A stretch of DNA of 47,957 nt from Chloroflexota bacterium (GCA_963170165.1 CAUJGQ010000032.1:1-47957), one strand, 5' to 3'; positions 33,520 through 42,145 are shown, numbered from the stretch's first letter. Made by a program: numbers and translations. The notes: generated by a model from the letters alone, not told the origin.

Positions 33520-33942
33520 ATGACCACGCAGACCGAACCGGCCCGGCCGGCGCCCGTCCCGGACGAGGTGTCTGCCCCGTACTTTGAGGGCGCCCGCGAC
33601 GGCAAGCTGATGTTGATGCGCTGCCTTGCGTGCGGCGCCTGGCGCTTCCCGGCACGTGACCGCTGCGACCGCTGCTGGTCAACGGAGACGGAGTGGGCGC
33701 AGGCCTCCGGCGAGGGGACGCTGTTCTCCTTCGTGCTCATGCACCAGGTGTACCATCCGGCGTTTGCACGGGAGGTGCCGTACAACGTCGCGGTAGTGGA
33801 GCTGGCCGAAGGTATCCGTCTCACTACCAACATCGTTGACTGCCCCAACGAGGCCATCCACATCGGGATGCCCGTCCAGGCCGTGTTCGAGCCCGTCTCC
33901 GACACCGTCGCCCTGCCAAAGTTCCGGCCGGCTCGTGGCTAG
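33520..33942 (+). CDS. DUF35 Zn-ribbon/OB-fold protein
   Basis: 140 residues. The N-terminal rubredoxin-like ribbon MRCLACGAWRFPARDRCDRC gives Cys-x2-Cys-x10-Cys-x2-Cys for zinc. An OB-fold follows (GEGTLFSFVLMHQVYHPAF, then IGMPVQAVFEPV). Such proteins are obligate partners of SCP2-thiolase or Ltp2-type enzymes and probably supply the acyl-CoA channel. It lies 33 bases after the thiolase-fold gene and ends the operon. Confidence 0.9.
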   Translation: MTTQTEPARPAPVPDEVSAPYFEGARDGKLMLMRCLACGAWRFPARDRCDRCWSTETEWAQASGEGTLFSFVLMHQVYHPAFAREVPYNVAVVELAEGIRLTTNIVDCPNEAIHIGMPVQAVFEPVSDTVALPKFRPARG

Positions 33943-34002
33943 CCCGCCGCTCCGCTACCCCGCCGTGCCGGCGCGGGCCGGCCGTGGCCGGCGGTCCAGG
34001 TC

Positions 34003-34500
34003 ATGACGCGACGTCCCAAGCGCAGTAACGCCCGCGCTCCGCAACCTCACACCCGGCCGGCTATGCCGCCGACATCGCGACGTCGCTCGGTTTGGTATCG
34101 CTGGGCCATTCTCATCGTCGCCATCGGCGGGCTCCTGGGCGCAACCCTGTATCTTGGCCGCTGCCGGCCGGCCGGCTATGAATACCAGCTTGTCGTTCAG
34201 AACTCCTCGGCTGCGCCGGTTGCCGTCATACGCACCCGCCCGATCCTGGGGCCACCGGTCACCGTCGCGCCCGGCGAGCGGGTCGAACTGCCCAGCCTTT
34301 CCGGCGATGAGGCCCGGCAACGGGTGGTGTACGAGGTCCGCTCCACCGGTGACACGCTGACCGGCTGCCTGACCGACAACCCCGAAACCGAGTGGCAGAG
34401 GCTGAAGGACGCCGAGGGCATTCGCGGCGGGAGACTGCAGACGACGCTGCGCGTCCCTGCGGATCTCGTAGATTGCGCCGATCCGCGGCTCAGCAGATAG
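34003..34500 (+). CDS. Hypothetical single-helix membrane protein
   Basis: 165 residues with a basic, Pro/Arg-rich N-terminus, one helix at about 34-52 (YRWAILIVAIGGLLGATLYL) and a C-terminal domain outside the membrane. The latter shows beta-type stretches (YEYQLVVQNSSAAPVAVI, PGERVELPSLSGDEA) and two cysteines (GCLTDN, VDCADP) that could form a disulfide. It begins 60 bases after the DUF35 gene in a GC-rich gap. No family recognised. Confidence 0.6.
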   Translation: MTRRPKRSNARAPQPHTRPAMPPTSRRRSVWYRWAILIVAIGGLLGATLYLGRCRPAGYEYQLVVQNSSAAPVAVIRTRPILGPPVTVAPGERVELPSLSGDEARQRVVYEVRSTGDTLTGCLTDNPETEWQRLKDAEGIRGGRLQTTLRVPADLVDCADPRLSR

Positions 34501-34594
34501 GCAACGACGCCCGCAGGCATCGCGGCCGTCACCGCGTGGGGTTCCGCACTCGTCTCTCTCGAGAACCGGCCACGTGCGCGCTTGCGCAGAATAC

Positions 34595-36484
34595 TCAGCC
34601 GCCTGCCGCCACCGGCATACCGGCGGGCCTCGGCGGCGCAACCGCATCGGTCACGGCCAGCACATCCGGCTGCAGCTGACGGCAGGCGTCACAGCGAATG
34701 CAGCGCGCGTCATCCACGAAGTACCGGCCGTCGTCGTGCTGGCGGATGGCATTCGTTGGACAAATGGCGGCGCTCGGGTCTGCATCGTGCTCGCGTCCGC
34801 GCACGACCTCATAGCGAATCAGTGCCGCGCATTGCTGGGCCGGGCACCGCTTGTCGCGGATATGGGTCATCAGCTCATCGCGGAAGTGCCGCAGCAGGCT
34901 CTGCACCGCCGCCGGCGCCCCCTGACCGTGGAAGCAGTTCGACCAACGCAATGAGTCGTTGATCAGCTCCATCAGCTGGATGTCGCTGACGCGGCCCTTG
35001 CCCTCCTGGATCCGGCGCAGGATCTCCACGTGCCGCTGGGTGCCACCATGACAGGTGGTGCAGCGCCCGCACGACTCATCCTCGGCAAACCACTCAAAGT
35101 ACTGCACCATATCGACGATGCAGGTGGTGTCATCGCAGACGATGATGCCGCCACCGCCCATTAGCACGCCCTGCTCGCGGAATGGCTCCGGCTCCAGCGG
35201 CAGGTCGATGTACTTACCGGGGATGATGCCGGCCAGCGGGCCGCCGGACTGGATCGCCTTCACCGGCCGCCCGTCCGGCGTGCCTCCGAAGTTATCGCGA
35301 ATCAGGTCGCCCATCTTGGTGGCAAACGGCACCTCCACGCAACCCACGCGGGTGATGTCGCCGGTGAAGGAGAACATCTTCGTCCCGGGGTTCTTCTCCG
35401 TACCGTACTGCCGGTACCATTCCGCGCTCTCGCGGAAGATCATGGGCGCGTTGGCGTACGTCTCGACGTTGTTGACGTTCGTAGGCAAGCCGAATACGCC
35501 GGCGTTGGCCGGGAATGGGGGCTTAATGCGGGGCATCCCGCGCGAGTCCTCAATTGAGGAGAGCAGGCCCGTCTCTTCGCCACAGACATACGCGCCGGCG
35601 CCACGCACGACTTCCATATCGTACGTGAGGTCGGAGCCGAGGATGTTGGCGCCCAGCAGCCCCTTTGCCCGCGCCTGGTCAATCGCATGGCGGCAACGCT
35701 CCACCGCCAGCGGATACTCATCACGGATGTACAGGTAGCCGTACTCAGCGCCCGTGGCCTGTGCGGCAATCGCCATGCCCTCGATGATCAGGTGCGGGTC
35801 CGACTCCAGCAGGATACGGTTGACAAACGCGCCGGGGTCGCCTTCGTCCGCGTTGCACACCAGGTACTTCGGCTTGTTGCGGGCGCCACGCAGGAAGTCC
35901 CATTTGCGCCCGGCGGGGAAGGCCGCGCCACCGCGCCCCCACAGGCCGGAGGCAAGTGTTTGCTGGATGACGGCCTCATCGGTCATTGCCACTGCCCTGG
36001 CGAGCCCTTCGTATCCACCGCGGGCAAGGTAGTGGTCGATGTCCTCCGGGTTGATCACCCCACAGTTGGCCATCAGCCGGCGCACCTGGTGCTTCATGAA
36101 TGGGTGATCCGCCAGCTGCGCGGCCCGGTCGCTGTCACCGTTCACCACGCCGGCAGCCAGCCGCGCACAGATGCCGGTGAGCGCCTGGTCCAGCAGATCG
36201 GCCACGTCCTCAGCATGCACCGGGCCGTAGAGCACCCGCAGCCCGTCGGGGCGCGACACCGTGACCAGCGGTTCCAAGAAACAGAAGCCATTACAGCCAG
36301 TGGTGGCGATATCCACCGGCAGGTTGCGGGTGCGCACAGCGTCAGCCAGCGCCGCCAACGTGTCATACACGCCCGCCGCGTGGGAGCAGGTGGCGACGGA
36401 TACATCCAGCCGCGTGCGCTGCGGTCGCAGGTACGATTGCCAGGCAGTATTGGCCTGCTGGCGAAGGACATCGTAGGCCGTCAT
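34595..36484 (-). CDS. NADH-oxidising diaphorase subunit (NuoF/HoxF/HymB type)
   Basis: 629 residues. N-terminal thioredoxin-like 2Fe-2S domain (ATCSHAAGVYDTLAALADAV; TGCNGFCFLEPLV). NADH/FMN domain (GLWGRGGAAFPAGRKWDFL, CNADEGDPGAFVNR, EVVRGAGAYVCGEETGLLSS). SLBB domain and the 4Fe-4S motif ESCGRCTTCHGG. C-terminal ferredoxin domain. In that ferredoxin the KCxxCxxC group is lost while CIRCDAC and the Cys of AICPTNAI stay, so only one cluster can form. It oxidises NADH or reduces NAD for a partner hydrogenase or formate dehydrogenase, neither of which is nearby. ATG overlaps the nuoE-like stop (ATGA). Confidence 0.92.
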   Translation of the reverse strand: MTAYDVLRQQANTAWQSYLRPQRTRLDVSVATCSHAAGVYDTLAALADAVRTRNLPVDIATTGCNGFCFLEPLVTVSRPDGLRVLYGPVHAEDVADLLDQALTGICARLAAGVVNGDSDRAAQLADHPFMKHQVRRLMANCGVINPEDIDHYLARGGYEGLARAVAMTDEAVIQQTLASGLWGRGGAAFPAGRKWDFLRGARNKPKYLVCNADEGDPGAFVNRILLESDPHLIIEGMAIAAQATGAEYGYLYIRDEYPLAVERCRHAIDQARAKGLLGANILGSDLTYDMEVVRGAGAYVCGEETGLLSSIEDSRGMPRIKPPFPANAGVFGLPTNVNNVETYANAPMIFRESAEWYRQYGTEKNPGTKMFSFTGDITRVGCVEVPFATKMGDLIRDNFGGTPDGRPVKAIQSGGPLAGIIPGKYIDLPLEPEPFREQGVLMGGGGIIVCDDTTCIVDMVQYFEWFAEDESCGRCTTCHGGTQRHVEILRRIQEGKGRVSDIQLMELINDSLRWSNCFHGQGAPAAVQSLLRHFRDELMTHIRDKRCPAQQCAALIRYEVVRGREHDADPSAAICPTNAIRQHDDGRYFVDDARCIRCDACRQLQPDVLAVTDAVAPPRPAGMPVAAGG

Positions 36485-37014
36485 GCGCTCCCCTCCCGCG
36501 ACTTGATCACGCGCGCCAGCTCGATAGCGGCCGGAACGGTGAGCAGGCCGTGCACGACGCCGCGCTCGTCCTGGAGTGTGGCATCGGCTCCGTCCGCGTG
36601 CCCGGTGAACGAGCGCACCCACACCAGCGGCGCGTACTCGCAACTGCCGTCGCACTGTTGCAGATGCATACCGGCCGTACCATCGGCGGTGGTGCCTTCC
36701 ACACCAAAGCCTAGTACCGACTCCATAGCGCGGCGGATGTTGTCGCCGCCCTTGAGCCGGCACGCCGGCCCGCTGCACCAGTTGATCTCGGTGCGCGGTG
36801 GCGGGCTGGTGCGGAACTCGGCATAGAACGTGATCGCGCCGAAGACCTTAGCTGTCTGCATACCCAGTTGCTGGGCGACTACCGGCACCGCGTCGTTTGG
36901 GATGTAGCCAAAATGGTGCTGGATGGTGTGGAGCGCGTGCAGCAGGTGCCCAGAATCGGGCTTGAAGTCCTTGATTAACTCGCGATACCGGGCGCGCGAT
37001 GCTTGCTCCGCCAT
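36481..37014 (-). CDS. 2Fe-2S diaphorase subunit (NuoE/HoxE type)
   Basis: 177 residues from the ATG at 37014. The 2Fe-2S site is WCSGPACRLKG and QQCDGSCEYAPLVWV, with the helix bundle ELIKDFKPDSGHLLHALHTI before it. It hands electrons between the flavin subunit and partners. AGGGAG precedes the start, and the stop overlaps the next ATG. Together they form a two-gene unit with its own promoter. Confidence 0.9.
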   Translation of the reverse strand: MAEQASRARYRELIKDFKPDSGHLLHALHTIQHHFGYIPNDAVPVVAQQLGMQTAKVFGAITFYAEFRTSPPPRTEINWCSGPACRLKGGDNIRRAMESVLGFGVEGTTADGTAGMHLQQCDGSCEYAPLVWVRSFTGHADGADATLQDERGVVHGLLTVPAAIELARVIKSREGSA

Positions 37015-37060
37015 GCGGTACTCCCTACGGGGCGCAGGTATGGTTGTGCTGTCTCTCACG

Positions 37061-37089
37061 AGTGTAACGGCGTGACCGGCATGGGTGAA
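37061..37089 (-). promoter_or_regulatory. Promoter for the diaphorase pair
   Basis: On the minus strand TTCACC (37084-37089) and TACACT (37061-37066) are spaced by 17 bases. Start would fall near 37054, about 40 bases before the first gene. Confidence 0.5.
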
Positions 37090-37099
37090 GTGCAGCTGC

Positions 37100-38362
37100 T
37101 CAAGACAGAATTCGCGAGGCCGCCTGCTCGGCCAGCAGGATTGAGTAGTTCTGGCCGCGGTCGTGCGGGTACACCTGGAACATACTGGCCTGATAGAGCC
37201 CTGCGACGGGCGTATCCAGCGGCGGGATATGATCCCGGTAGTCCACCGTGACGATCGGCTGTGCGTACGGCGCGCGAAACATCCAGCTCTCCGTCACCCA
37301 CTCAGGCCGGAACGCTGGGTTGATGCGGGAGATGTGGGGGAGGAATTGCGCGAGCACATCCTCTTTTTCTGCCTGCATCAACGGGTCATCCATCGCCCGG
37401 TAGTTGCCGAGATAGATCAGGTGCCGGCCGCCGTAGTCCCCGGCCGGCATCAGATTGGTGTGCTCCACCAGCACCATGAAGGGAAAGCCGGGATCGGAGA
37501 TGTTCATCCAATAGCCGTCGGTCAAGCGCCGGTCCGTGGCGATGATCAGGCAGTGAGCGCCGTAGGCCTGCCCCCAGGCGTAGCGGGTCCGATAGTCCTC
37601 TGGCAGTTCCGGCGCCAGGGCGGAGGTGACACGGGGCGGCAGCGTGGATAGCACCCGCTCGACCGGCAACGGCCCGGCACTGGTGTTCACAACCATGCGG
37701 CCGCTCTCACACGCTACGCGCTCGACGGAGACTCCGGTGCGGATGTCGCCGCCCAGCGCGCGGATCTGCTCTACCAGGCGCTCGTACACCTGCTGGAAGC
37801 CGCCGCGCAGATACCCCAGCTCCACCGAACGGTCATGCACCCGCGCCCAAAACCAGGGCAGCGCGATCTCCTCCGCCAGCGGGCCGAACTTGGCACGCAG
37901 CGCCGGCTCCCATAATACCCGGTACGGCCCGCTACCCATCCACCGCCGGATCCAGGGCGCAGCCGGCTTACCCTCCATGCCCAGCGGCGGCAGCAGGCGC
38001 AGGTAGGCCATGGCCGCACCCATCCGCAGCCGCTCATCCAAGCGCAGCGGCGGAAAGCGGAGCAACGTCAACGGTGAGTCCAGCCGGTGGGTTTCGCCCT
38101 GATAGAAGGTGGGATTGCGCGGCGCCTGCCAGATGAGCCGGTCATCCAGCCCCAGTTCCTCGGTAAGCCGGATCATCGCCCGGTCGGAGCGAAAGATGTG
38201 GTGGTAGAACTTCTCCAGCCAGACAGGACCGACACGGAACCCCGCTGCAAGCCCGCCTGCCTCGGTTTCGCGCTCCAGCACGGTCACGCGCGCGCCTGCC
38301 TGCGCCAGCCGCAGTGCGGCGGTCAGACCAAGGATCCCACCGCCAAGTACTGCCACGTGCAT
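37100..38362 (-). CDS. NAD(P)/FAD-dependent oxidoreductase, protoporphyrinogen-oxidase-like
   Basis: 420 residues with the FAD dinucleotide motif AVLGGGILGLTAALRLAQAG and VLERETEAGGLAAG, a substrate region LPWFWARVHDRSVELGYLRG, and a C-terminal GLYQASMFQVYPHDRGQNYS that closes the flavin site. It resembles amine-oxidase/phytoene-desaturase-like enzymes often found with glycosyltransferases. It follows the flippase-like gene by 39 bases on the same strand, so a role in an envelope glycan or isoprenoid is possible. Substrate unknown. Confidence 0.82.
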   Translation of the reverse strand: MHVAVLGGGILGLTAALRLAQAGARVTVLERETEAGGLAAGFRVGPVWLEKFYHHIFRSDRAMIRLTEELGLDDRLIWQAPRNPTFYQGETHRLDSPLTLLRFPPLRLDERLRMGAAMAYLRLLPPLGMEGKPAAPWIRRWMGSGPYRVLWEPALRAKFGPLAEEIALPWFWARVHDRSVELGYLRGGFQQVYERLVEQIRALGGDIRTGVSVERVACESGRMVVNTSAGPLPVERVLSTLPPRVTSALAPELPEDYRTRYAWGQAYGAHCLIIATDRRLTDGYWMNISDPGFPFMVLVEHTNLMPAGDYGGRHLIYLGNYRAMDDPLMQAEKEDVLAQFLPHISRINPAFRPEWVTESWMFRAPYAQPIVTVDYRDHIPPLDTPVAGLYQASMFQVYPHDRGQNYSILLAEQAASRILS

Positions 38363-38401
38363 TGGTGCTGCCTCGTGGTTGGTGCGGGCGAGCGCCCTCT
38401 G

Positions 38402-39415
38402 TTAGTCGCGGCGGTCGGCAGGCACCGGCTCAAGCACGGGCTGGGACCGCCGCCGCAGGACGCTGAAGGAAAGATCAAGCGCCCACAGATAGTACAGGCC
38501 GAGCAACGTCGGCGGGACGAGGATCACGGCATGAACGGCAAAGCTGTACGCCGTGGCCACTGACTCGGAGACAGCCGCTCCGATCATCACCTGTTTGACG
38601 AAAAACTCGAACGGGCCGATGCCACCTTGGGACGACGGCGCTGTGATCGCGAGGTTGCCGGCGCCTACCGCCATGACGAAGGAGCCAAAGCCAGCGTCGA
38701 TGCCAAACCCACGGCCAACCAGGGCGTATACCACGGCCTCCAGCATCCAGGCGCCGACCGACGTGATGGCTACCCAGGCGAAGGCATCCGGGTGGCGCAA
38801 CGAGCGCAGCCCTTCGACGAACGACACGGCTAGATCGCGCGCCTTGTCTCGAAGCTTGGCGGGAAGCAGCCGGCAGAGCCGGCCGATCAGCTGTTCAGAC
38901 GCATCGGGCGCGGCCAGGGCGCCGACAAATACCGCTAGGGCAACGGCAAAGATCGCGACGCCGATCAGCGCGAGATCCTTGAGCGCGCTGTCAGCGCCGT
39001 ACATCAGCACGGTCACGGCAAGGAAGCCAAGCAGGGTGAGCCCGTCGAACAGCCGTTCAACCGCCACCGTACCCAGCGCAGCCATTTTCGAGACATTGTG
39101 CTTTTCACCCAACACATAGGCGCGTACCAGTTCCCCGGCGCGGGCCGGTAGCAGGTTGTTGGCCATATAGCCGACGACGAGGATGGGGAACATCTCCGTC
39201 GTGGTGACGGGCCGTACCGTCCGCACGATGTACTTATAGCGCAGGGCGCGCACCCATACCGACCCGACATACAGCGCAACCGCCGGGATCAGCCACCAGT
39301 AGTTCGCTGAACGGAGAGCATCCAGCACGGAGGAGAGATCAGTGCGAAGAAACAGCAAGGCGATGAAGACGGCGCTGACACCAAAGCCGATCCAGACTCT
39401 CCCGCTCCGCAGCAC
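38402..39415 (-). CDS. Flippase-like membrane protein (LPG synthase TM/UPF0104)
   Basis: About 337 residues with eight or so helices. Family features: SANYWWLIPAVALYVGSVWV, VVGYMANNLLPARAGELVRA, FDGLTLLGFLAV and the late APSSQGGIGPFEFFVKQVMI. It belongs to the flippase-like group (DUF2029/AglD/MprF TM domain) that moves lipid-linked molecules. GTG 39415 is preferred because GAGGGGG lies upstream; GTG 39478 would add 21 residues. A consensus-like promoter sits at 39499-39528. Confidence 0.85.
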   Translation of the reverse strand: MLRSGRVWIGFGVSAVFIALLFLRTDLSSVLDALRSANYWWLIPAVALYVGSVWVRALRYKYIVRTVRPVTTTEMFPILVVGYMANNLLPARAGELVRAYVLGEKHNVSKMAALGTVAVERLFDGLTLLGFLAVTVLMYGADSALKDLALIGVAIFAVALAVFVGALAAPDASEQLIGRLCRLLPAKLRDKARDLAVSFVEGLRSLRHPDAFAWVAITSVGAWMLEAVVYALVGRGFGIDAGFGSFVMAVGAGNLAITAPSSQGGIGPFEFFVKQVMIGAAVSESVATAYSFAVHAVILVPPTLLGLYYLWALDLSFSVLRRRSQPVLEPVPADRRD

Positions 39416-39498
39416 CCGGACCCCCTCGGTTCTCGCACCGGTGGACACAGCTTGGGCGCCCCACCCAGGGACGCCCACCGCCCTGTATCCCTTGTGCC

Positions 39499-39528
39499 AT
39501 TATAGGCAGCGCCCTCTGCAGGCAACAA
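39499..39528 (-). promoter_or_regulatory. Promoter for the flippase-FAD oxidoreductase pair
   Basis: On the minus strand TTGTTG (39523-39528) and a perfect TATAAT (39499-39504) are 18 bases apart. It lies just after the Cys-rich gene, so the flippase pair is separate from the cca unit. Confidence 0.6.
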
Positions 39529-39538
39529 CGCCCCGCCC

Positions 39539-39853
39539 TTAGCGCCTGCCACCCGGGCGACCGCGCACCACCGCCGCGGCGCTGGCTCCCGTGTGCTTAG
39601 TGTACCGGCGCCGCACACGCACCGGCCGCTCGTCTTCGATGTCACCGTCACGGAGCAGGCAGGCGTTACAGGCAAACTCTAGTGCCATGTATTCCTCGCT
39701 GATCCAGACCTGCCCGCAGTCCTTGGCTGGGATATCCTGGCGCAGCGCCAGATGGAAGGCGCCCGCACAGCGGTTGCAGACGGCAAAGCAGTGCTCCGTC
39801 GTCGGGTCGCTGCAGACTTGACAGCGGTCACCAATCGCCACTCCCGCGTTCAC
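39539..39853 (-). CDS. Small Cys-rich protein, probable zinc binding
   Basis: 104 residues. Cysteines form pairs: CQVCSD, CFAVCNRCAGAFHLAL and CNACLLRDGD, with Cys/His spacing that could bind two zinc ions. The tail is basic (RVRRRYTKHTG, VRGRPGGRR), which suggests RNA or DNA contact. The GTG overlaps the cca stop (GTGA) and has GGAGGAG eight bases upstream, so it is translated with cca. Function unknown; a link to tRNA or RNA processing is suggested only by position. Confidence 0.75.
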   Translation of the reverse strand: MNAGVAIGDRCQVCSDPTTEHCFAVCNRCAGAFHLALRQDIPAKDCGQVWISEEYMALEFACNACLLRDGDIEDERPVRVRRRYTKHTGASAAAVVRGRPGGRR

Positions 39854-41154
39854 CCTCGCGTCTCCTCCATCTGCACATGTCTAGCACATTCGTCGCCGCG
39901 CTCCGCCAGCCAGTGCCGCACCAGCCGCTGTTCATCGTCGAGCGTGTGCGTCGTTCCGTCTAGCCGGGCGGCGCGCAGCTGGCGCAACACCTCGCCCAGT
40001 TGAGGACCAAACCGCACCCCCAGCGTCTGCACCTGCTCGGCCGTCAGCCGCGGCCGTACCTGCCTCCACTCGTGCAAGAAAGACCAGACAGCTTGTGCCC
40101 CACGTCCCGCCGGCCAGCGCAGGGCGAGAGCGGCCAGCGCAGCCGGCGGGTAGTGCTGGAGCGCCGGCGCGATGCTACCCGGCGTGGCCGGCGACCGCAT
40201 CAGCCGCCGCACGGTACGCACGGCGCCGGGCATCGCACGGAGCACCAGCGCCTGCCGGCGGGTAAGCGCCAGCCGGTGCACGGCCATCTCAACCTGCTCG
40301 TCGTGGCACGTTGCCAGCAACACCGCCAGCAGCAGTTCATCACCGTATAGGGAGCGGTGCGCCAGCCCGTGCCGTAGTGCTCTGGCCTCGGCCGGGCTGC
40401 ACGTCCAGCCGGGTAAGGTGGCATTAAGTACGTCCCGGCGGTGCAACTCAGCAAATGCTCGGTCAGGGCGGTGCTCGCCCAGCGTCCGCTGTAATTCGTG
40501 GTGCACCCGAGCCGGCGAGATGGCGTCCATATAGCCGGCATCCGCCGAAGCACGCACTGCCGTCTCCGGATCTAACCGCAGCCGCAGCCGCGCCAGATAG
40601 CGGCCCGCCCGCCACAGCCGCGTGGGGTCGTCGCGGAAGCTGTCCGGGTGCAGGATGCGGAGCGAGCGACCTGCCAGGTCCGTCATACCGCCGTGCGGAT
40701 CCACCAGCGTGCCGCCAGCCGGACCGTCTAGGCGAAGGGCCATGGCGTTGATTGTGAAGTCCCGGCGGGCGAGGTCATCGAAGATGGTGGCCGGCTCTAC
40801 CACGGGCAAGGCGCCCGGCTCGGGATACCATTCACGCCGGGCCGTCACCAGGTCGAAGTTCACCGGCCCCGCCGTGACGGTAGCCGTGCGAAACGCGTCA
40901 TGCAGCACCGCATGTCCCTGGGTGGCGCGCGCAGCGGCAGTAGCCACCAGCCGGGCATCGGCCTCGACGGCGAAGTCGAGATCGAGGTGCCCGCGACCAA
41001 GCACCAGGTCGCGCACCGAGCCGCCAACAAGGTACAGCGGCGAGCCAGCCATATGCGCTGCGTCCTGGAGCACGGCGAGCACCCGCTGCTCCGCGGGGTT
41101 CACCCGGCGCCGGAAGCGAGCGGCCAGTTGGTCGGCGGATGGAAGCCGGGGCAT
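39850..41154 (-). CDS. cca: CCA tRNA nucleotidyltransferase/poly(A) polymerase family
   Basis: 434 residues. Nucleotidyltransferase head: LYLVGGSVRDLVLG, HLDLDFAVEAD, and the RRDFTINAMAL motif. Neck and RNA-binding body follow: DDPTRLWRAGRYLARLRLRL and a helical C-terminal half. It adds or repairs the 3' CCA end of tRNAs without a template. No HD domain motif is evident, so phosphohydrolase activity is unlikely. AGGTGAGG precedes the ATG. It is translationally linked with the Cys-rich protein. Confidence 0.92.
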   Translation of the reverse strand: MPRLPSADQLAARFRRRVNPAEQRVLAVLQDAAHMAGSPLYLVGGSVRDLVLGRGHLDLDFAVEADARLVATAAARATQGHAVLHDAFRTATVTAGPVNFDLVTARREWYPEPGALPVVEPATIFDDLARRDFTINAMALRLDGPAGGTLVDPHGGMTDLAGRSLRILHPDSFRDDPTRLWRAGRYLARLRLRLDPETAVRASADAGYMDAISPARVHHELQRTLGEHRPDRAFAELHRRDVLNATLPGWTCSPAEARALRHGLAHRSLYGDELLLAVLLATCHDEQVEMAVHRLALTRRQALVLRAMPGAVRTVRRLMRSPATPGSIAPALQHYPPAALAALALRWPAGRGAQAVWSFLHEWRQVRPRLTAEQVQTLGVRFGPQLGEVLRQLRAARLDGTTHTLDDEQRLVRHWLAERGDECARHVQMEETRG

Positions 41155-41180
41155 CGAGCCTCACCTGGCCGGCGCTCTCC

Positions 41181-41210
41181 TTGACAGGCGCGCCGAGCCA
41201 TTCCTATGAT
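41181..41210 (+). promoter_or_regulatory. Strong promoter for the rnc leader
   Basis: A consensus TTGACA (41181-41186) and TATGAT (41205-41210) are spaced by 18 bases. Start near 41217 gives a leader of about 165 bases before rnc. Confidence 0.65.
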
Positions 41211-41216
41211 CGCCAT

Positions 41217-41368
41217 ACCGTGCGGTAGGTGGCAGAGCGGTCCCAGGCGCACGGACGCAGCCGAACGGCGGGCTGCGCGTCCAGGGTAGCAATCCGGGAC
41301 AGCGCGCGCCCCATCCGGCTCGGTCACCCGCTGGCGCCGGCCCCGGCCACTTCCCCGGGGCCGTTTTT
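41217..41368 (+). ncRNA. Structured leader upstream of rnc, attenuator candidate
   Basis: The leader folds around a strong hairpin, GGACGCAGCC (41253-41262) with GGCT (41271-41274) and GCGTCC (41277-41282), enclosed by GTCCC/GGGAC (41240-41244 with 41296-41300). A terminator ends it before the rnc start. RNase III of other bacteria cuts its own leader to limit expression, so a cleavable or switchable leader is plausible. A tRNA-like D-arm string is present near 41229 but no tRNA fold follows. Confidence 0.55.
41338..41368 (+). terminator. Intrinsic terminator inside the rnc leader
   Basis: CGGCCCCGG (41338-41346) pairs with CCGGGGCCG (41355-41363) around a loop of eight bases, followed by TTTTT. 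It lies after the promoter and just before the rnc start, so it should act as an attenuator or end a short RNA. Confidence 0.8.
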
Positions 41369-41380
41369 GCTGTTCCTCGC

Positions 41381-42106
41381 GTGGGTGAGACCGTGGACGT
41401 CGATGTTGCCACATTGCAGCGCCGTATCCGTGTCAGGTTCCGGCACCCCGCTGTGCTCGCCCAGGCGATGGTGCATCGCTCGTACCTGAACGAAGCATCA
41501 CAGGCCGGTATTGAGTCCAACGAACGGCTTGAATTCCTCGGCGATGCCGCGCTGGGCTGCATCGTCGCCCGCTGGCTGTTCCAGCGCTATCCGAACGTCG
41601 ATGAAGGACGGCTGACGGAGCTGCGCGCGCACCTGGTCAAGGGCGACACGCTGGCAATCATCGCCGAGCGGCTCGATCTGGGCTCCTTCCTCTTACTCGG
41701 TCGTGGCGAAGACAGCACCGGGGGCCGCCGCCGTCCGCTCAATCTGGCGCGCACGTTCGAGTCGCTGATCGGTGCGATGTATCTCGACCGCGGCTTCGAA
41801 CGTACGGAGCGGTTCGTGCTGCGCGCGCTCGAGCCGGAGCTCACGGGGTTGGGTGGTGGAGACTTGCGGACCGATGCCAAGTCCCGCCTGCAACATCGCG
41901 CACAGCACCTGTTCGGCGCGCCGCCACGCTACCGGATCGTCGCCGCCGAGGGCCCTGATCATGCCAAGGTCTTCACGGTAGAAGCCGTCGCCGGCGAGCG
42001 GTCGCTTGGCTCGGGTCAGGGTCGCAGCAAGCGGCTGGCAGAGAAACTGGCTGCTGAGCAAGCGCTCGCGCTGCTGGACCGAGAGTTTGGCCCCAGTGAT
42101 GGCTAA
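41381..42106 (+). CDS. rnc: Ribonuclease III
   Basis: About 241 residues. The catalytic signature is [27 protein letters not shown] supplies the second acidic group. The C-terminal dsRNA-binding domain is [20 protein letters not shown] through [20 protein letters not shown]. It cuts double-stranded RNA in rRNA and mRNA processing. Start GTG 41381 has no clear ribosome site; GTG 41393 has GGGTGAG three bases upstream and is a real alternative. It leads the rnc-smc-ftsY order known from other bacteria. Confidence 0.93.
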   Translation: MGETVDVDVATLQRRIRVRFRHPAVLAQAMVHRSYLNEASQAGIESNERLEFLGDAALGCIVARWLFQRYPNVDEGRLTELRAHLVKGDTLAIIAERLDLGSFLLLGRGEDSTGGRRRPLNLARTFESLIGAMYLDRGFERTERFVLRALEPELTGLGGGDLRTDAKSRLQHRAQHLFGAPPRYRIVAAEGPDHAKVFTVEAVAGERSLGSGQGRSKRLAEKLAAEQALALLDREFGPSDG

Positions 42107-42145
42107 GATTCCTCCCGCGCATCACCTCCCGGCTGAGGTCCCCGC

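Noticed and set aside
41229-41300. tRNA-like D-arm string GTGGCAGAGCGGT in the rnc leader
   Set aside because: No acceptor stem, anticodon arm or TTCGA loop can be folded around it.
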